NCBI RefSeq assembly: GCF_034262375.1
Contig: NZ_CP139558.1
Span: 3,100,001-3,164,000 of the forward strand
Origin: Mucilaginibacter sabulilitoris
GTDB lineage: Bacteria; Bacteroidota; Bacteroidia; Sphingobacteriales; Sphingobacteriaceae
Length of the DNA stretch: 64,000 nucleotides
Reading direction: 5' to 3'
Part shown: piece by piece, positions 17,338 through 25,285 of the stretch
Position numbering within the stretch: position 1 is the stretch's first letter
How the letters are laid out: every line of letters starts with the position of its first letter
The notes under the pieces: generated by a model
The model's database searches: none
The model's input: only the letters and a program-made list of their open reading frames with translations
What the model was told of the DNA's origin: nothing
Position numbers and translations under genes: made by a program

Positions 17338-18192
17338 ATGAAATTATACTACCTTTTAATTGCCACGAGCCTTTTAATTGCTAAAGCCAATGCACAACAG
17401 CACAAGGCCGATACCGTGTTTTTTGAAGATTTTAATGAACCATCTCTCGATAGGAGTATGTGGAATGTAGAAGTTACTGGAAATACCGTTAATGATGAAC
17501 AACAGGCGTATGTTGATTCGGCCAGTACTATATATATGGTAAAGGGCGATGATGCCGAGGGTGCTGAAAATGGCGCGTTAGTACTAAAAGCGATATATAA
17601 ACCAGGGTTTACCAGCAAGGAACAGAAGAAATATGATTTTATATCGGGCAGAATAAACACCCGGCATAAAATGGAGTTTACCTACGGTACGGCTTCGGCA
17701 CGTATGAAAATGACTGCAGGTGCTGGTTTATGGCCTGCATTTTGGGCATTGGGTAATGGTAAATGGCCCGATTGCGGCGAAATTGATGTGATGGAAACGG
17801 TAGGCGACTCGAGCTGGACAAGCCATGCCCTGCATGGTCCGAATTATTTTGGTGATACTCCACTTGCTTACAGAGTTCATTTTCCCGGAGGAACTGATGT
17901 TACCCAATGGCATATTTACTCGGTTGACTGGAGCCCTAAAAGTTTGATTTTTAAAATAGACGGTAAAACAACTTACACGGTAACCAAAGCCATGGTTGAA
18001 AAGTATGGTCGCTGGGCTTTTGATAATAAAAAATTCATCATTCTTAACTTTGCATTAGGGGGCGGTTATCCCGGTGGTTATAATAAAATTACCAAACCTT
18101 ACTTTGGGATATCAGAAAGTACGGCAAACAAAATAAAGACAGGGCAGGCCAAAGTATTGGTTGACTGGGTTCTGGTTACCAAAAGCAATTAA
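17338..18192 (+). CDS. Glycoside hydrolase family 16 (beta-glucanase/laminarinase-like)
   Basis: Start at ATG 17338 gives a clean signal peptide (ending AKANAQ). The 284-residue protein is one GH16 jelly roll. Catalytic motif E-I-D-V-M-E at 148-153 supplies nucleophile Glu148 and acid/base Glu153, with Asp150 between. The insertion of the extra residue in ExDxxE is that of laminarinase-type enzymes. It hydrolyses beta-1,3 or mixed-linked glucans outside the cytoplasm. Single gene. Confidence 0.93.
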   Translation: MKLYYLLIATSLLIAKANAQQHKADTVFFEDFNEPSLDRSMWNVEVTGNTVNDEQQAYVDSASTIYMVKGDDAEGAENGALVLKAIYKPGFTSKEQKKYDFISGRINTRHKMEFTYGTASARMKMTAGAGLWPAFWALGNGKWPDCGEIDVMETVGDSSWTSHALHGPNYFGDTPLAYRVHFPGGTDVTQWHIYSVDWSPKSLIFKIDGKTTYTVTKAMVEKYGRWAFDNKKFIILNFALGGGYPGGYNKITKPYFGISESTANKIKTGQAKVLVDWVLVTKSN

Positions 18193-18397
18193 GCAGTATG
18201 GTCTGTTAAAATTTGTTAAAGAAGTGTAACAAGTAAACAGGGGTAATAATACCTGCTGCAGGTATTACGTTAAATGTTTATAAAATGCAAAAAATGCAAA
18301 AATGTAATCAAAGAGTAAGCTGAATTTTACTTTTTTAAAACATTGCTGTAATAGCAATTGCATATTTTTGAATTATCAACTTTAAACATCTACTACT

Positions 18398-18595
18398 ATG
18401 GCAATATTAACAATTCAAATACCCGACAGCGAAGTACATACTCTATCAAGCATAATTGAACAGGTAGCAGGCATTGTAATAAAGGTTAACGCAGACGAAG
18501 ACATACATACTAATGAATGCCTGCAAAAAGAAGATTTCTTTATTAAAAATAAATTGGCTTCATCCGTGCACAGGGATCACTTGTGGAATGATTGA
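18398..18595 (+). CDS. Small hypothetical protein
   Basis: A 65-residue protein opening MAILTIQIPDSEVHTLSSII, an edge strand followed by a helix as in small antitoxin-like or regulatory proteins. The C-terminal part is charged. No toxin partner is adjacent. It is followed by a very strong terminator, supporting expression. Function unknown. Confidence 0.65.
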   Translation: MAILTIQIPDSEVHTLSSIIEQVAGIVIKVNADEDIHTNECLQKEDFFIKNKLASSVHRDHLWND

Positions 18596-18630
18596 GCATA
18601 AATAATTAAGTTTTTAACTGTTAATATACC

Positions 18631-18676
18631 ATAAACAAGCAAAGCCCTGCCTTTAAGCAGGGCTTTGCTTGTTTAT
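18631..18676 (+). terminator. Very long perfect terminator hairpin
   Basis: Perfect 20-bp arms (ATAAACAAGCAAAGCCCTGC and its complement) around CTTTAA. It lies between the small gene at 18398 and the convergent small lipoprotein, and can serve both. Confidence 0.88.
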
Positions 18677-18693
18677 GCCCTTCCGGATAAACG

Positions 18694-18843
18694 TTAGTTT
18701 CTATAGATTACACGTTCGTGAATAATCACCCTGTCGTCATGGCGGCGATGTCTTTTTCTTTCACGATATTCTGCCGAACAACTGGTGAGGCCGAAGATGG
18801 CAAGTATAAGTAATGCAACAGCACGTGATAGCGGAGTTTTCAT
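18694..18843 (-). CDS. 49-residue lipoprotein
   Basis: A short frame reading M-K-T-P-L-S-R-A-V-A then a hydrophobic segment and lipobox L-T-S-C (cysteine at residue 20). A very basic, histidine/arginine-rich tail follows (RERKRHRRHDDR). The lipoprotein signal is textbook, so it is likely real despite its size. It ends next to a strong bidirectional terminator. Function unknown. Confidence 0.65.
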   Translation of the reverse strand: MKTPLSRAVALLILAIFGLTSCSAEYRERKRHRRHDDRVIIHERVIYRN

Positions 18844-18925
18844 ATTGGTATATTGATAGATGCTTCAATAAAAGCAACAACCATTGTACCAACCGTGCTG
18901 AATACTAGTAATAATAGCAGGAATG

Positions 18926-19594
18926 TTACTTAGAGTAATTGCTTTTTGCAGTCATAGACCGTGATATGGCCACAAATAATAAGCCCAGGATTAAAAACGC
19001 ACCAAGTATAAATAGCGAGTTTACGATCACCTGGCTGTAACCGAGTTTATCGGCATTAATAAAAGGATAGGGGTACCAATGGTTTACAGTCCCCCGGATA
19101 ATGGTGTATAAAAAATAAAAAAACGGATACCACAACCAGTTTAATGTTTGCGTCCATTTCAATTTTTCCTTTGGTATAAAAAATAGCCAGTAAGCAACAA
19201 ATAATATAGGGTTAATAAGGTGCATTAATTTATCAGCTACAAGGGCTAACCCGGTGAGGTGTACCAGGCCAAGCAGTACAGTATTAGAAACCAGACATAC
19301 AATAGTAATATAAAGGGCTATACCTGCAATAACATATCCACGTGTAAAAAAAGCAAGTGTTGAAGGTTTTAATAACAAAGCCCCCATTGCTAAGCCCGCC
19401 AGCAGGTTAACCTGAATGGTGAAAAAGCTAAGTATCATTACAAGTGTGCCGGCTATGCTGCGCCCCTGGTTTAAGGAGGCAGGTATGGAAATGCAGAACT
19501 GTGCAATTAAACTAAACCAAATTAATAATACCGATAAGATTAAAATAAGCTGTGATAGTTTGGTTGAACTATTTACCGACTTGCCCTGCTGCAT
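18926..19594 (-). CDS. Pr6Pr family integral membrane protein
   Basis: A 222-residue protein with six hydrophobic helices. Conserved pieces include the His in DKLMHLINPILF and the aromatic run NWLWYPFFYFLYTIIRG with NHWYPYPFIN near the end. These match the Pr6Pr / FAR-17a-like family, whose eukaryotic members hydrolyse lipids, but bacterial members have no assigned role. Single gene. Confidence 0.8.
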   Translation of the reverse strand: MQQGKSVNSSTKLSQLILILSVLLIWFSLIAQFCISIPASLNQGRSIAGTLVMILSFFTIQVNLLAGLAMGALLLKPSTLAFFTRGYVIAGIALYITIVCLVSNTVLLGLVHLTGLALVADKLMHLINPILFVAYWLFFIPKEKLKWTQTLNWLWYPFFYFLYTIIRGTVNHWYPYPFINADKLGYSQVIVNSLFILGAFLILGLLFVAISRSMTAKSNYSK

Positions 19595-19726
19595 AAGTAT
19601 TTTTTCTTATAAAAATAAGAATAACACTTATTAAATGAATAGAATGCTTTGGCTAAAAGCCACTTTTATGTTGTAAATTTCATTTACAGGTAACAACATT
19701 AAGATTTTATTCGTAAAAAATAATTT

Positions 19727-19957
19727 ATGAATAGTTGTTTAGCGATACCCAAAACAATTTATTGCAAGTTTTGTAAAATTTGTGGAGCTCGCCCTGTAAT
19801 CCAGGCAGATGCAGCTGGATTTTATATAGTTAAATGCCCTAATGATAATGGCCATTACCAAACCAGGCCAGGACTGATAGATATAGATGACTGGAACAGA
19901 AATAACACAGTTCATTTTATATCCGGACGTGATGTAAATACCCATATATCATACTGA
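19727..19957 (+). CDS. Lar-like small zinc-ribbon protein
   Basis: A 76-residue protein. The C-x-x-C-G-A-R-P opening, a V-K-C strand, and a final D-D-W-N-R-N-N follow the pattern of Lar (restriction alleviation) proteins: CPxCG, VxCxxC, then WNRR. The second cysteine pair is degenerate here (C-P-N-D-N-G-H). Lar proteins modulate type I restriction, but here only the fold resemblance is supported. No phage genes are near. Confidence 0.5.
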   Translation: MNSCLAIPKTIYCKFCKICGARPVIQADAAGFYIVKCPNDNGHYQTRPGLIDIDDWNRNNTVHFISGRDVNTHISY

Positions 19958-20009
19958 GTATTCTCCTCTGATCCTCATTAATGATTCAGACAGACTTATA
20001 TCTTTTAAA

Positions 20010-20049
20010 GATAAAATAACAGGAACTGATATTAATATTTCAGTTCCTG
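20010..20049 (-). terminator. Terminator of the sigma-factor operon
   Basis: CAGGAACTGA (20020-20029) pairs with TCAGTTCCTG (20040-20049). On the minus strand it is followed by TTATTTTATC. It overlaps the last codons of the 20032 gene. Confidence 0.7.
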
Positions 20050-20247
20050 GCAACGGATCCCTGCTTTTTGTAAAAGTGTTTCAATGTATTGCGGCGACAA
20101 GCCAGTAGCCACTATACGCAATATGTTATCACAATCGTCCAGATCAAAGTTCCATTGGGCAATTGCCGGAACTTTGGTTAGCAGGGTACGTACCCTGCTA
20201 ACCTGTCGCGGTTCCTTAACGCTTGTTGAAAATACCAGCACATCCAT
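20032..20247 (-). CDS. Small HMA-like (ferredoxin-like fold) protein
   Basis: A 71-residue protein. A strand (MDVLVFSTSV), a helix (QVSRVRTLLTKVP), a strand pair and a second helix (SPQYIETLLQKAGI) give the beta-alpha-beta-beta-alpha-beta pattern of heavy-metal-associated domains, but the CxxC metal site is missing. It is the last gene of a run with an ECF sigma factor. A 28-bp perfect palindrome lies inside it. Confidence 0.75.
   Translation of the reverse strand: MDVLVFSTSVKEPRQVSRVRTLLTKVPAIAQWNFDLDDCDNILRIVATGLSPQYIETLLQKAGIRCQELKY
20176..20203. repeat. Perfect 28-bp palindrome inside a coding region
   Basis: 14-bp arms GGTTAGCAGGGTAC and complement with no loop bases between them. It encodes part of the first helix of the HMA-like protein. 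Confidence 0.8.
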
Positions 20248-20266
20248 AATAGGCAGATTTTATATT

Positions 20267-20683
20267 TTATTGATCTTTATTTTCTTGTTCAGGTTCGTTC
20301 TTAAAATCGTTCCACTGACGGCCAAATCTGCCAAAGTCTGGGCCACGGCCTTCCCAGTTGCACATGCGGTCCCGCATTTTTGCTTTGAATTTTTCCTGTT
20401 CTTCGGGGCTCATATTCCTAAAGCGTTGTTCCATATGCCTGCGCATCCAGGGCGCGCCGCCACCCCATCCATGGCGCCCGCCTTTACCAAAGCCAAACAA
20501 TATTTTGCATAAAACAAATATGCCCATGGCCTGCCAGAAGGTAATAACGCCCACATGTAAAATATCCGGCAGCAAATTATTCCACAGCTGCATCACTATA
20601 AAACTTACAAGCGACAATATGGCCGCCACGGCTAAGGGGATGAATATGAACCTGTATGGCCTTTCATAAAATACTTTTTTCAT
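20267..20683 (-). CDS. Membrane protein in the sigma-factor operon
   Basis: A 138-residue protein with two N-terminal membrane helices (FIFIPLAVAAILSLVSFIV and FWQAMGIFVLCKILFGF). A Gly/Arg/Trp-rich linker and a charged C-terminal helix (SPEEQEKFKAKMRDR) follow, the latter similar to the LTXXQ/CpxP-type helical repeats of stress sensors. It lies 38 bases after the sigma factor and may tune it, although no anti-sigma domain is visible. Confidence 0.8.
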   Translation of the reverse strand: MKKVFYERPYRFIFIPLAVAAILSLVSFIVMQLWNNLLPDILHVGVITFWQAMGIFVLCKILFGFGKGGRHGWGGGAPWMRRHMEQRFRNMSPEEQEKFKAKMRDRMCNWEGRGPDFGRFGRQWNDFKNEPEQENKDQ

Positions 20684-20721
20684 TTTCTTAATTTTTTAAT
20701 CCCTGCTAAATAGGGTACTTC

Positions 20722-21294
20722 TTAATATTCTGTTATTTCTTTATACAATTGTTGTAATCTTTGACGCAGATGTAATACCGCGTATCTTTTGCGCGATACC
20801 AGTGTTTGAATCTTTTCTCCCGTGGTATCCGCTATTTCCTGGAAAGACAGATCATCCAGTTCATGCCATATAAACACGTCCTTTTGCTCACAGGGCAACT
20901 CATCAAGCGCCATAAATAATTGGTCCCAAAAAAGGTTGCGTAAATATTCGGTTTCGGGAGTGCTGGTTTCGGTAAATAATATGGCCTTCAAATCAACCGT
21001 GTCATCCTCATCTTCTCCGCCTGTAAGCATATCGTCAAGCAAAGTTTCTGTCTTTTTTTTATGCTTGTCGGTTATTTTATTGCGAGCTACCTTATAAAGC
21101 CAGGCGCTTGTTTGTTCAATGGGCTCCGAATTGATCACCGTACTAAACTGGTACCAGACATCCTGCAGTATGTCTTCGGCATCAGCATCGCTTTTCACCC
21201 TCCGGCGGATAAAACCCAGCAGGCTTTTACCATACGCTTTTATTGTATGTATGATATGGCTGTTTTTATCGTCGGACATTAGTGCGGTTGTCAA
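20722..21294 (-). CDS. ECF-type RNA polymerase sigma factor
   Basis: A 190-residue protein with sigma region 2 (about 18-80; DAEDILQDVWYQF and TSAWLYKVARNKI) and region 4 (about 125-180; ELDDLSFQEIADTTG followed by a recognition helix with SRKRYAVLHLR). Regions 1 and 3 are absent as in ECF factors. The acidic linker (GGEDEDD) is notable. The start could also be at MSDDKN six codons in. It heads a three-gene run (sigma, membrane protein, HMA-like protein). Confidence 0.95.
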   Translation of the reverse strand: MTTALMSDDKNSHIIHTIKAYGKSLLGFIRRRVKSDADAEDILQDVWYQFSTVINSEPIEQTSAWLYKVARNKITDKHKKKTETLLDDMLTGGEDEDDTVDLKAILFTETSTPETEYLRNLFWDQLFMALDELPCEQKDVFIWHELDDLSFQEIADTTGEKIQTLVSRKRYAVLHLRQRLQQLYKEITEY

Positions 21295-21434
21295 TTTTTT
21301 TCTCCTTTAAAGATATAGACGATTAAGCATTGAAAACATTTTAAATTATTTTAAGAAAATAAAACAGACTAAAGGCATGACCGCTGCGTTAACCGATTGT
21401 TTAAATTGCAAATTGTACTTACTTTCAGCCCCGA

Positions 21435-24281
21435 ATGAATAAGTCCCTCTTCGTTAATAAAACCTTGCAAAAGCTGCTGTTGCCGGCGTTGCTGGTGGCT
21501 GCCACTATAGCCAGGGCTCAGGAGTTTGGGGGCAATCCCCCGTCAATAAAATGGAAGCAGGTAAATACCCCGGCCGCACGGATCATTTTCCCCGCAGGGA
21601 TGGATTCGGCAGGGGTAAGGGTGGCTAACATCGTGGGGCAAATGAACGGGCTTGTTAAACCAACCATCGGCTTTAAGCAAAAGCAGGTAAGCATCGTTTT
21701 GCAAAATCAAACCACTATTGCCAACGGGTATGTGGGTTTGGCCCCCTTCAGGAGTGAATTTTTTTTAACACCAGAGCAAAATAGCTTTGATATAGGCAGT
21801 TTACCCTGGCCGCAGCAACTGGCCATTCACGAGTTCAGGCATGTGCAGCAGTATAATAATTTTAATGTAGGTTTGTCGCATGTGCTGCATATTTTGTTTG
21901 GCGAGGGCGGGCAGGCGCTAGGTAATGATCTGTCGGTACCCGATTGGTTTTTTGAGGGGGATGCAGTGTTTAACGAAACCCATGTAAGTGAACAGGGCCG
22001 GGGCCGCCTTCCTTTTTTTTTTAACGGATATAGGGCATTATGGGTAGGCGAAAGGAATTACAGCTACATGAAACTGCGTAATGGTTCGTATGTAGATTAC
22101 ACGCCTAATCATTATCCGCTGGGTTATATGCTGGTAGCTTACGGCCGCCAGCAGTATGGCGATAATTTCTGGAAAAACGTAACCCATGATGCAGCGGCTT
22201 TTAAAGGGGGCTTTTATCCCTTTCAAAGGGCGGTGAAAAAATACGCGAGTACCGATTTTAAAACATTCACCAATAACAGTCTCGATCATTTTAAGGAGCA
22301 GTTTAGCGGTACAGACGCCAACACTAAGCCAAACCCAGACGCATCCCGGCATTTTGATGCCGACAGGGAATATCCGGCCTATATTAATGATAGTACGCTC
22401 ATTTACATGAAAACGACGTACAATCATATACCTGCCTTCGTTATAAAAACAGGAGGTAAGGAAAGGTGTATCAGCACCCGTTCGTCCTCGCTCGATAATT
22501 ATTTTAATTACCATGATGGTAAGGTGGTTTACGCCAGTTACCGGCCAGACGTACGCTGGGGATACCGTAATTATAGTGAGCTCATGCTGCTTGATGTAGC
22601 AACTGGCAAAGAGCATCGTATTACCCAAAAAACTAAATACTTTTCGCCGGCCTTTAGTGCCGATGGTAAGCGCATTGTGGTAGCGCAGGTAGCAACGTCA
22701 GGTGCGAGCGAACTGCATATATTGAATGCTGATGGCGGGCTGATCAGTGCACTGCCCAATCCAAACAAGTTATTTTATACTTATCCCCGCTTTTACGGAG
22801 ATGGTAAACTAGTAGCCGCCGTAAGGGATCCGGAAGGTAAAATGAGCCTGGCAATGATCGATATTGCAACCGGAACCCCGAAGTATTTAATGCCATTTAG
22901 TTTCAGGCCTATAGGTTTTGTAGCCATAAAGAAGGATGCCGTTTATTACACCCAAACCGAAGATGTTAATGATAGGCTATTTGTGCTGAAGCTTGATAAC
23001 AACCGCACTTATGAATTGCTGCCAACAGGGAGCGATACAGGTATAGGTCATTATCAGCCGGCTGTAAGCGAGGATAAACTGGCCTGGGTTGGCTTTACCG
23101 CTTTTGGTTATCAAATAAATGAGGTAAACAGAAAGGACCTGAAATGGATAGACGCGGGCAGCAACTATGTACATTACCTGCCAGATATGGGCATTACGGC
23201 GCTTAAACGCGATTCGTCGGCCAATATGCTGACCAGGGTGGTTGATAAGCCATTGCCGGTGGTCCCCTACTCCAAAGCGCATGGGCTGTTCAATTTTCAC
23301 AGTATTATACCCGATATCAGCGACCCTAATTATTCCTTCGCCATAACCGGCGAAAACGTTCTGAACACTCTTCAGTCACAGTTGTCATTTGATTACAACC
23401 GCAACGAAGGTTATAAGCAGTTTGGCTTTGAGGCCGTGTACGGGGCATTGTTCCCTTATATATCCGGCGGCGTTGATTATACGCTTGATCGCCGACAGTT
23501 TTATAAAGGCAGTTATGTGTACTGGAACGAAACATCCATCCATGGCGGTTTACAAGTGCCCCTTAATTTTAGCGCAGGCAAGCATTCAACCGGCCTTACT
23601 TTTGGCAGCGACCTGTATTTTAACCAGACCAGCTTTCAGCAAAATAATGCACAGCGGTTTGCCGACAGGAGCTATGCTTATTTAAATAACTACCTGTCAT
23701 TTAGCAACCAAACCCAAATAGCAAAACAAAACATATACCCACGGTTGGCGCAAAGCATCAGTGTTAATTATAAATCGGCGGTAACCGGAGCAGCGGCAAC
23801 GCAATTGCTGGTATCGGGTACATTCTATTTTCCTGGATTGGTTAGCAATCATAGCCTTGTAATTAATGTGGCCCACCAGCAAAAGGGCAAGGACAATGTA
23901 ATCGGGTTTTCCAATAATTTTCCGTTCAGTAAGGGATATACTGCCGAAAGCCTGGACGAGATGAATAAAGTGGGCATTAACTATCATTTTCCGTTTGCTT
24001 ATCCCGATGCAGGCCTTGGCAACATTGTCTATCTGCTGCGTTTAAGGGGAGCTTTATTTTTTGACTATACCCGCGCAACAGCCGATAGCTTTTTTACCAA
24101 TGGCAGCAGCTTTAAGCAAAATTTCAGGTCGACGGGGGCGACGGTGTATTTTGATACCAAATTTTTTAACCAGAACAGCGTATCCTTTGGTATACGGTAC
24201 AGCCGCTTGCTTGATAACGACTTTTTTGGAGGCACCGGCCGTAACCGGATAGAGCTGGTATTGCCTGTTACGTTTTTTTAG
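21435..24281 (+). CDS. Gluzincin-like / beta-propeller / outer-membrane barrel protein
   Basis: A 948-residue exported protein (signal ends ARAQE). Residues about 40-280 hold a metallopeptidase-like domain: H132-E-F-R-H136 (HExxH) and a downstream E174 in WFFEGDAVFNE, as in peptidase MA-type gluzincins. Residues about 310-640 carry repeated strands of the PD40/TolB propeller kind (YFSPAFSADGKRIVV). The last 280 residues alternate as a beta barrel and end in VTFF. It is likely an outer-membrane protein with a proteolytic or scaffold domain. Substrate unknown. Confidence 0.85.
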   Translation: MNKSLFVNKTLQKLLLPALLVAATIARAQEFGGNPPSIKWKQVNTPAARIIFPAGMDSAGVRVANIVGQMNGLVKPTIGFKQKQVSIVLQNQTTIANGYVGLAPFRSEFFLTPEQNSFDIGSLPWPQQLAIHEFRHVQQYNNFNVGLSHVLHILFGEGGQALGNDLSVPDWFFEGDAVFNETHVSEQGRGRLPFFFNGYRALWVGERNYSYMKLRNGSYVDYTPNHYPLGYMLVAYGRQQYGDNFWKNVTHDAAAFKGGFYPFQRAVKKYASTDFKTFTNNSLDHFKEQFSGTDANTKPNPDASRHFDADREYPAYINDSTLIYMKTTYNHIPAFVIKTGGKERCISTRSSSLDNYFNYHDGKVVYASYRPDVRWGYRNYSELMLLDVATGKEHRITQKTKYFSPAFSADGKRIVVAQVATSGASELHILNADGGLISALPNPNKLFYTYPRFYGDGKLVAAVRDPEGKMSLAMIDIATGTPKYLMPFSFRPIGFVAIKKDAVYYTQTEDVNDRLFVLKLDNNRTYELLPTGSDTGIGHYQPAVSEDKLAWVGFTAFGYQINEVNRKDLKWIDAGSNYVHYLPDMGITALKRDSSANMLTRVVDKPLPVVPYSKAHGLFNFHSIIPDISDPNYSFAITGENVLNTLQSQLSFDYNRNEGYKQFGFEAVYGALFPYISGGVDYTLDRRQFYKGSYVYWNETSIHGGLQVPLNFSAGKHSTGLTFGSDLYFNQTSFQQNNAQRFADRSYAYLNNYLSFSNQTQIAKQNIYPRLAQSISVNYKSAVTGAAATQLLVSGTFYFPGLVSNHSLVINVAHQQKGKDNVIGFSNNFPFSKGYTAESLDEMNKVGINYHFPFAYPDAGLGNIVYLLRLRGALFFDYTRATADSFFTNGSSFKQNFRSTGATVYFDTKFFNQNSVSFGIRYSRLLDNDFFGGTGRNRIELVLPVTFF

Positions 24282-24292
24282 GAGCCAATTAA

Positions 24293-24373
24293 AGCCCTGT
24301 CATGCTGAGTTTGTCGAAGCATGGTGTTGGGGCCTCTGCACGCAATCCTTCGACGAAGCTCAGGATGACAGCC
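24293..24373. repeat. Palindromic repeat, family B (GTCATGCTGAG..TTCGTCGAAG)
   Basis: GCCCTGTCATGCTGAGTTTG at the left pairs with the right arm ending GCTCAGGATGACAGCCC, with the CGAAG/CTTCG pieces inside. A related copy is at 48092 and a sister form at 29595. Confidence 0.8.
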
Positions 24374-24454
24374 CTATGCATTCTTGCAGGTGTTCGTTTT
24401 TTGAAAGTACGAACACAGCCAACGCCGCCGAACAGGTGCGAATACGACAAGTGA

Positions 24455-24492
24455 ACCCCCTCTAAGTCTCCCCTGGAAGGGCAGGCTTTAAA
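24455..24492. repeat. Partial palindromic repeat, family C
   Basis: CCCCCTCTAAGTCTCCCC followed by GGAAGGGCAGGCTTTAAA, matching pieces of the 13285 repeat in inverse order. It lies just before the 3' end of cutC. Confidence 0.55.
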
Positions 24493-24496
24493 ATTC

Positions 24497-25249
24497 TTAG
24501 CTATTAGCCAGCCTCACCAGTTCACGTACCCTGTCAACATTGGTAACGTCAATGCTGTATTCATCGCCGGGTACGGTGCTCATTAAGATGTGATCATTTT
24601 GGTATTCCATTTTACTTTTTACGTTGCCGCGTGCTGATGAATGGACTTCGGTTACACCTGTAAAATGCACCAGGTCGGCTATGTTGGCTTCGCTCACGCC
24701 GCTGCCTGGCATAATGCTGATGCGGCCCGCCGCTTGTTCAACCAGGTGGTTAATGACGGTTGCTCCTTCCATGGCAGTGCTTTTGCCGCCAGAAGTAAGT
24801 ACACGCTCGCAGCCCATTTCAATAATATCTTCAAGGGCTTGCAACTGGTCGGCGCACATATCAAACGCCCGGTGAAAGGTAACACCAAGTCCCCATTGTT
24901 TGGCAAGCCTTACCATCTCCAAACAGCGTTCTTTGTCAATAGTGCCGTTGGCGTTCAGCATACCTATTACTACACCATCGCAACCGGCCTCGATGCAATA
25001 CCTGATATCGGCCAACATAATTTGGTACTCGACGTCGGTGTATAAAAAATCGCCTTCACGGGGGCGTATAAGTATATATAGTTTAATATGGAGTAGCTTG
25101 CGGGCAAGCAATATTTGCCCGGCAGATGGGGTAGTACCGCCTTCTTTTAAATTTTCACAAAGTTCAACCCGTGCAGCTCCGCCTTCCTGGGCTGCCAGTG
25201 CCGAGATAAGAGAGTTGGCGCAAACTTCAAGAGAAACAGATGAGGTCAT
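24497..25249 (-). CDS. cutC: CutC family protein (copper homeostasis)
   Basis: A 250-residue TIM-barrel protein with the CutC marks: EVCANSLISALAAQEGGAARVELCENL at the start, RPREGDFLY in the middle, FHRAFDMC and ERVLTSGG, and the final PGSGVSEANI region. CutC was linked to copper tolerance, but its reaction is not settled. It lies 36 bases downstream of the asparaginase gene in the same direction, so co-transcription is possible. Confidence 0.95.
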   Translation of the reverse strand: MTSSVSLEVCANSLISALAAQEGGAARVELCENLKEGGTTPSAGQILLARKLLHIKLYILIRPREGDFLYTDVEYQIMLADIRYCIEAGCDGVVIGMLNANGTIDKERCLEMVRLAKQWGLGVTFHRAFDMCADQLQALEDIIEMGCERVLTSGGKSTAMEGATVINHLVEQAAGRISIMPGSGVSEANIADLVHFTGVTEVHSSARGNVKSKMEYQNDHILMSTVPGDEYSIDVTNVDRVRELVRLANS

Positions 25250-25285
25250 GATTTTTAAAATGATTATAGTATAATTAACAGCCCG

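Noticed and set aside
22038..22628. 196-codon open frame on the minus strand
   Set aside because: It lies wholly inside the well-supported 948-residue gene on the other strand and has no recognisable domain.
24641..25045. 134-codon open frame on the plus strand
   Set aside because: Antisense shadow of cutC.
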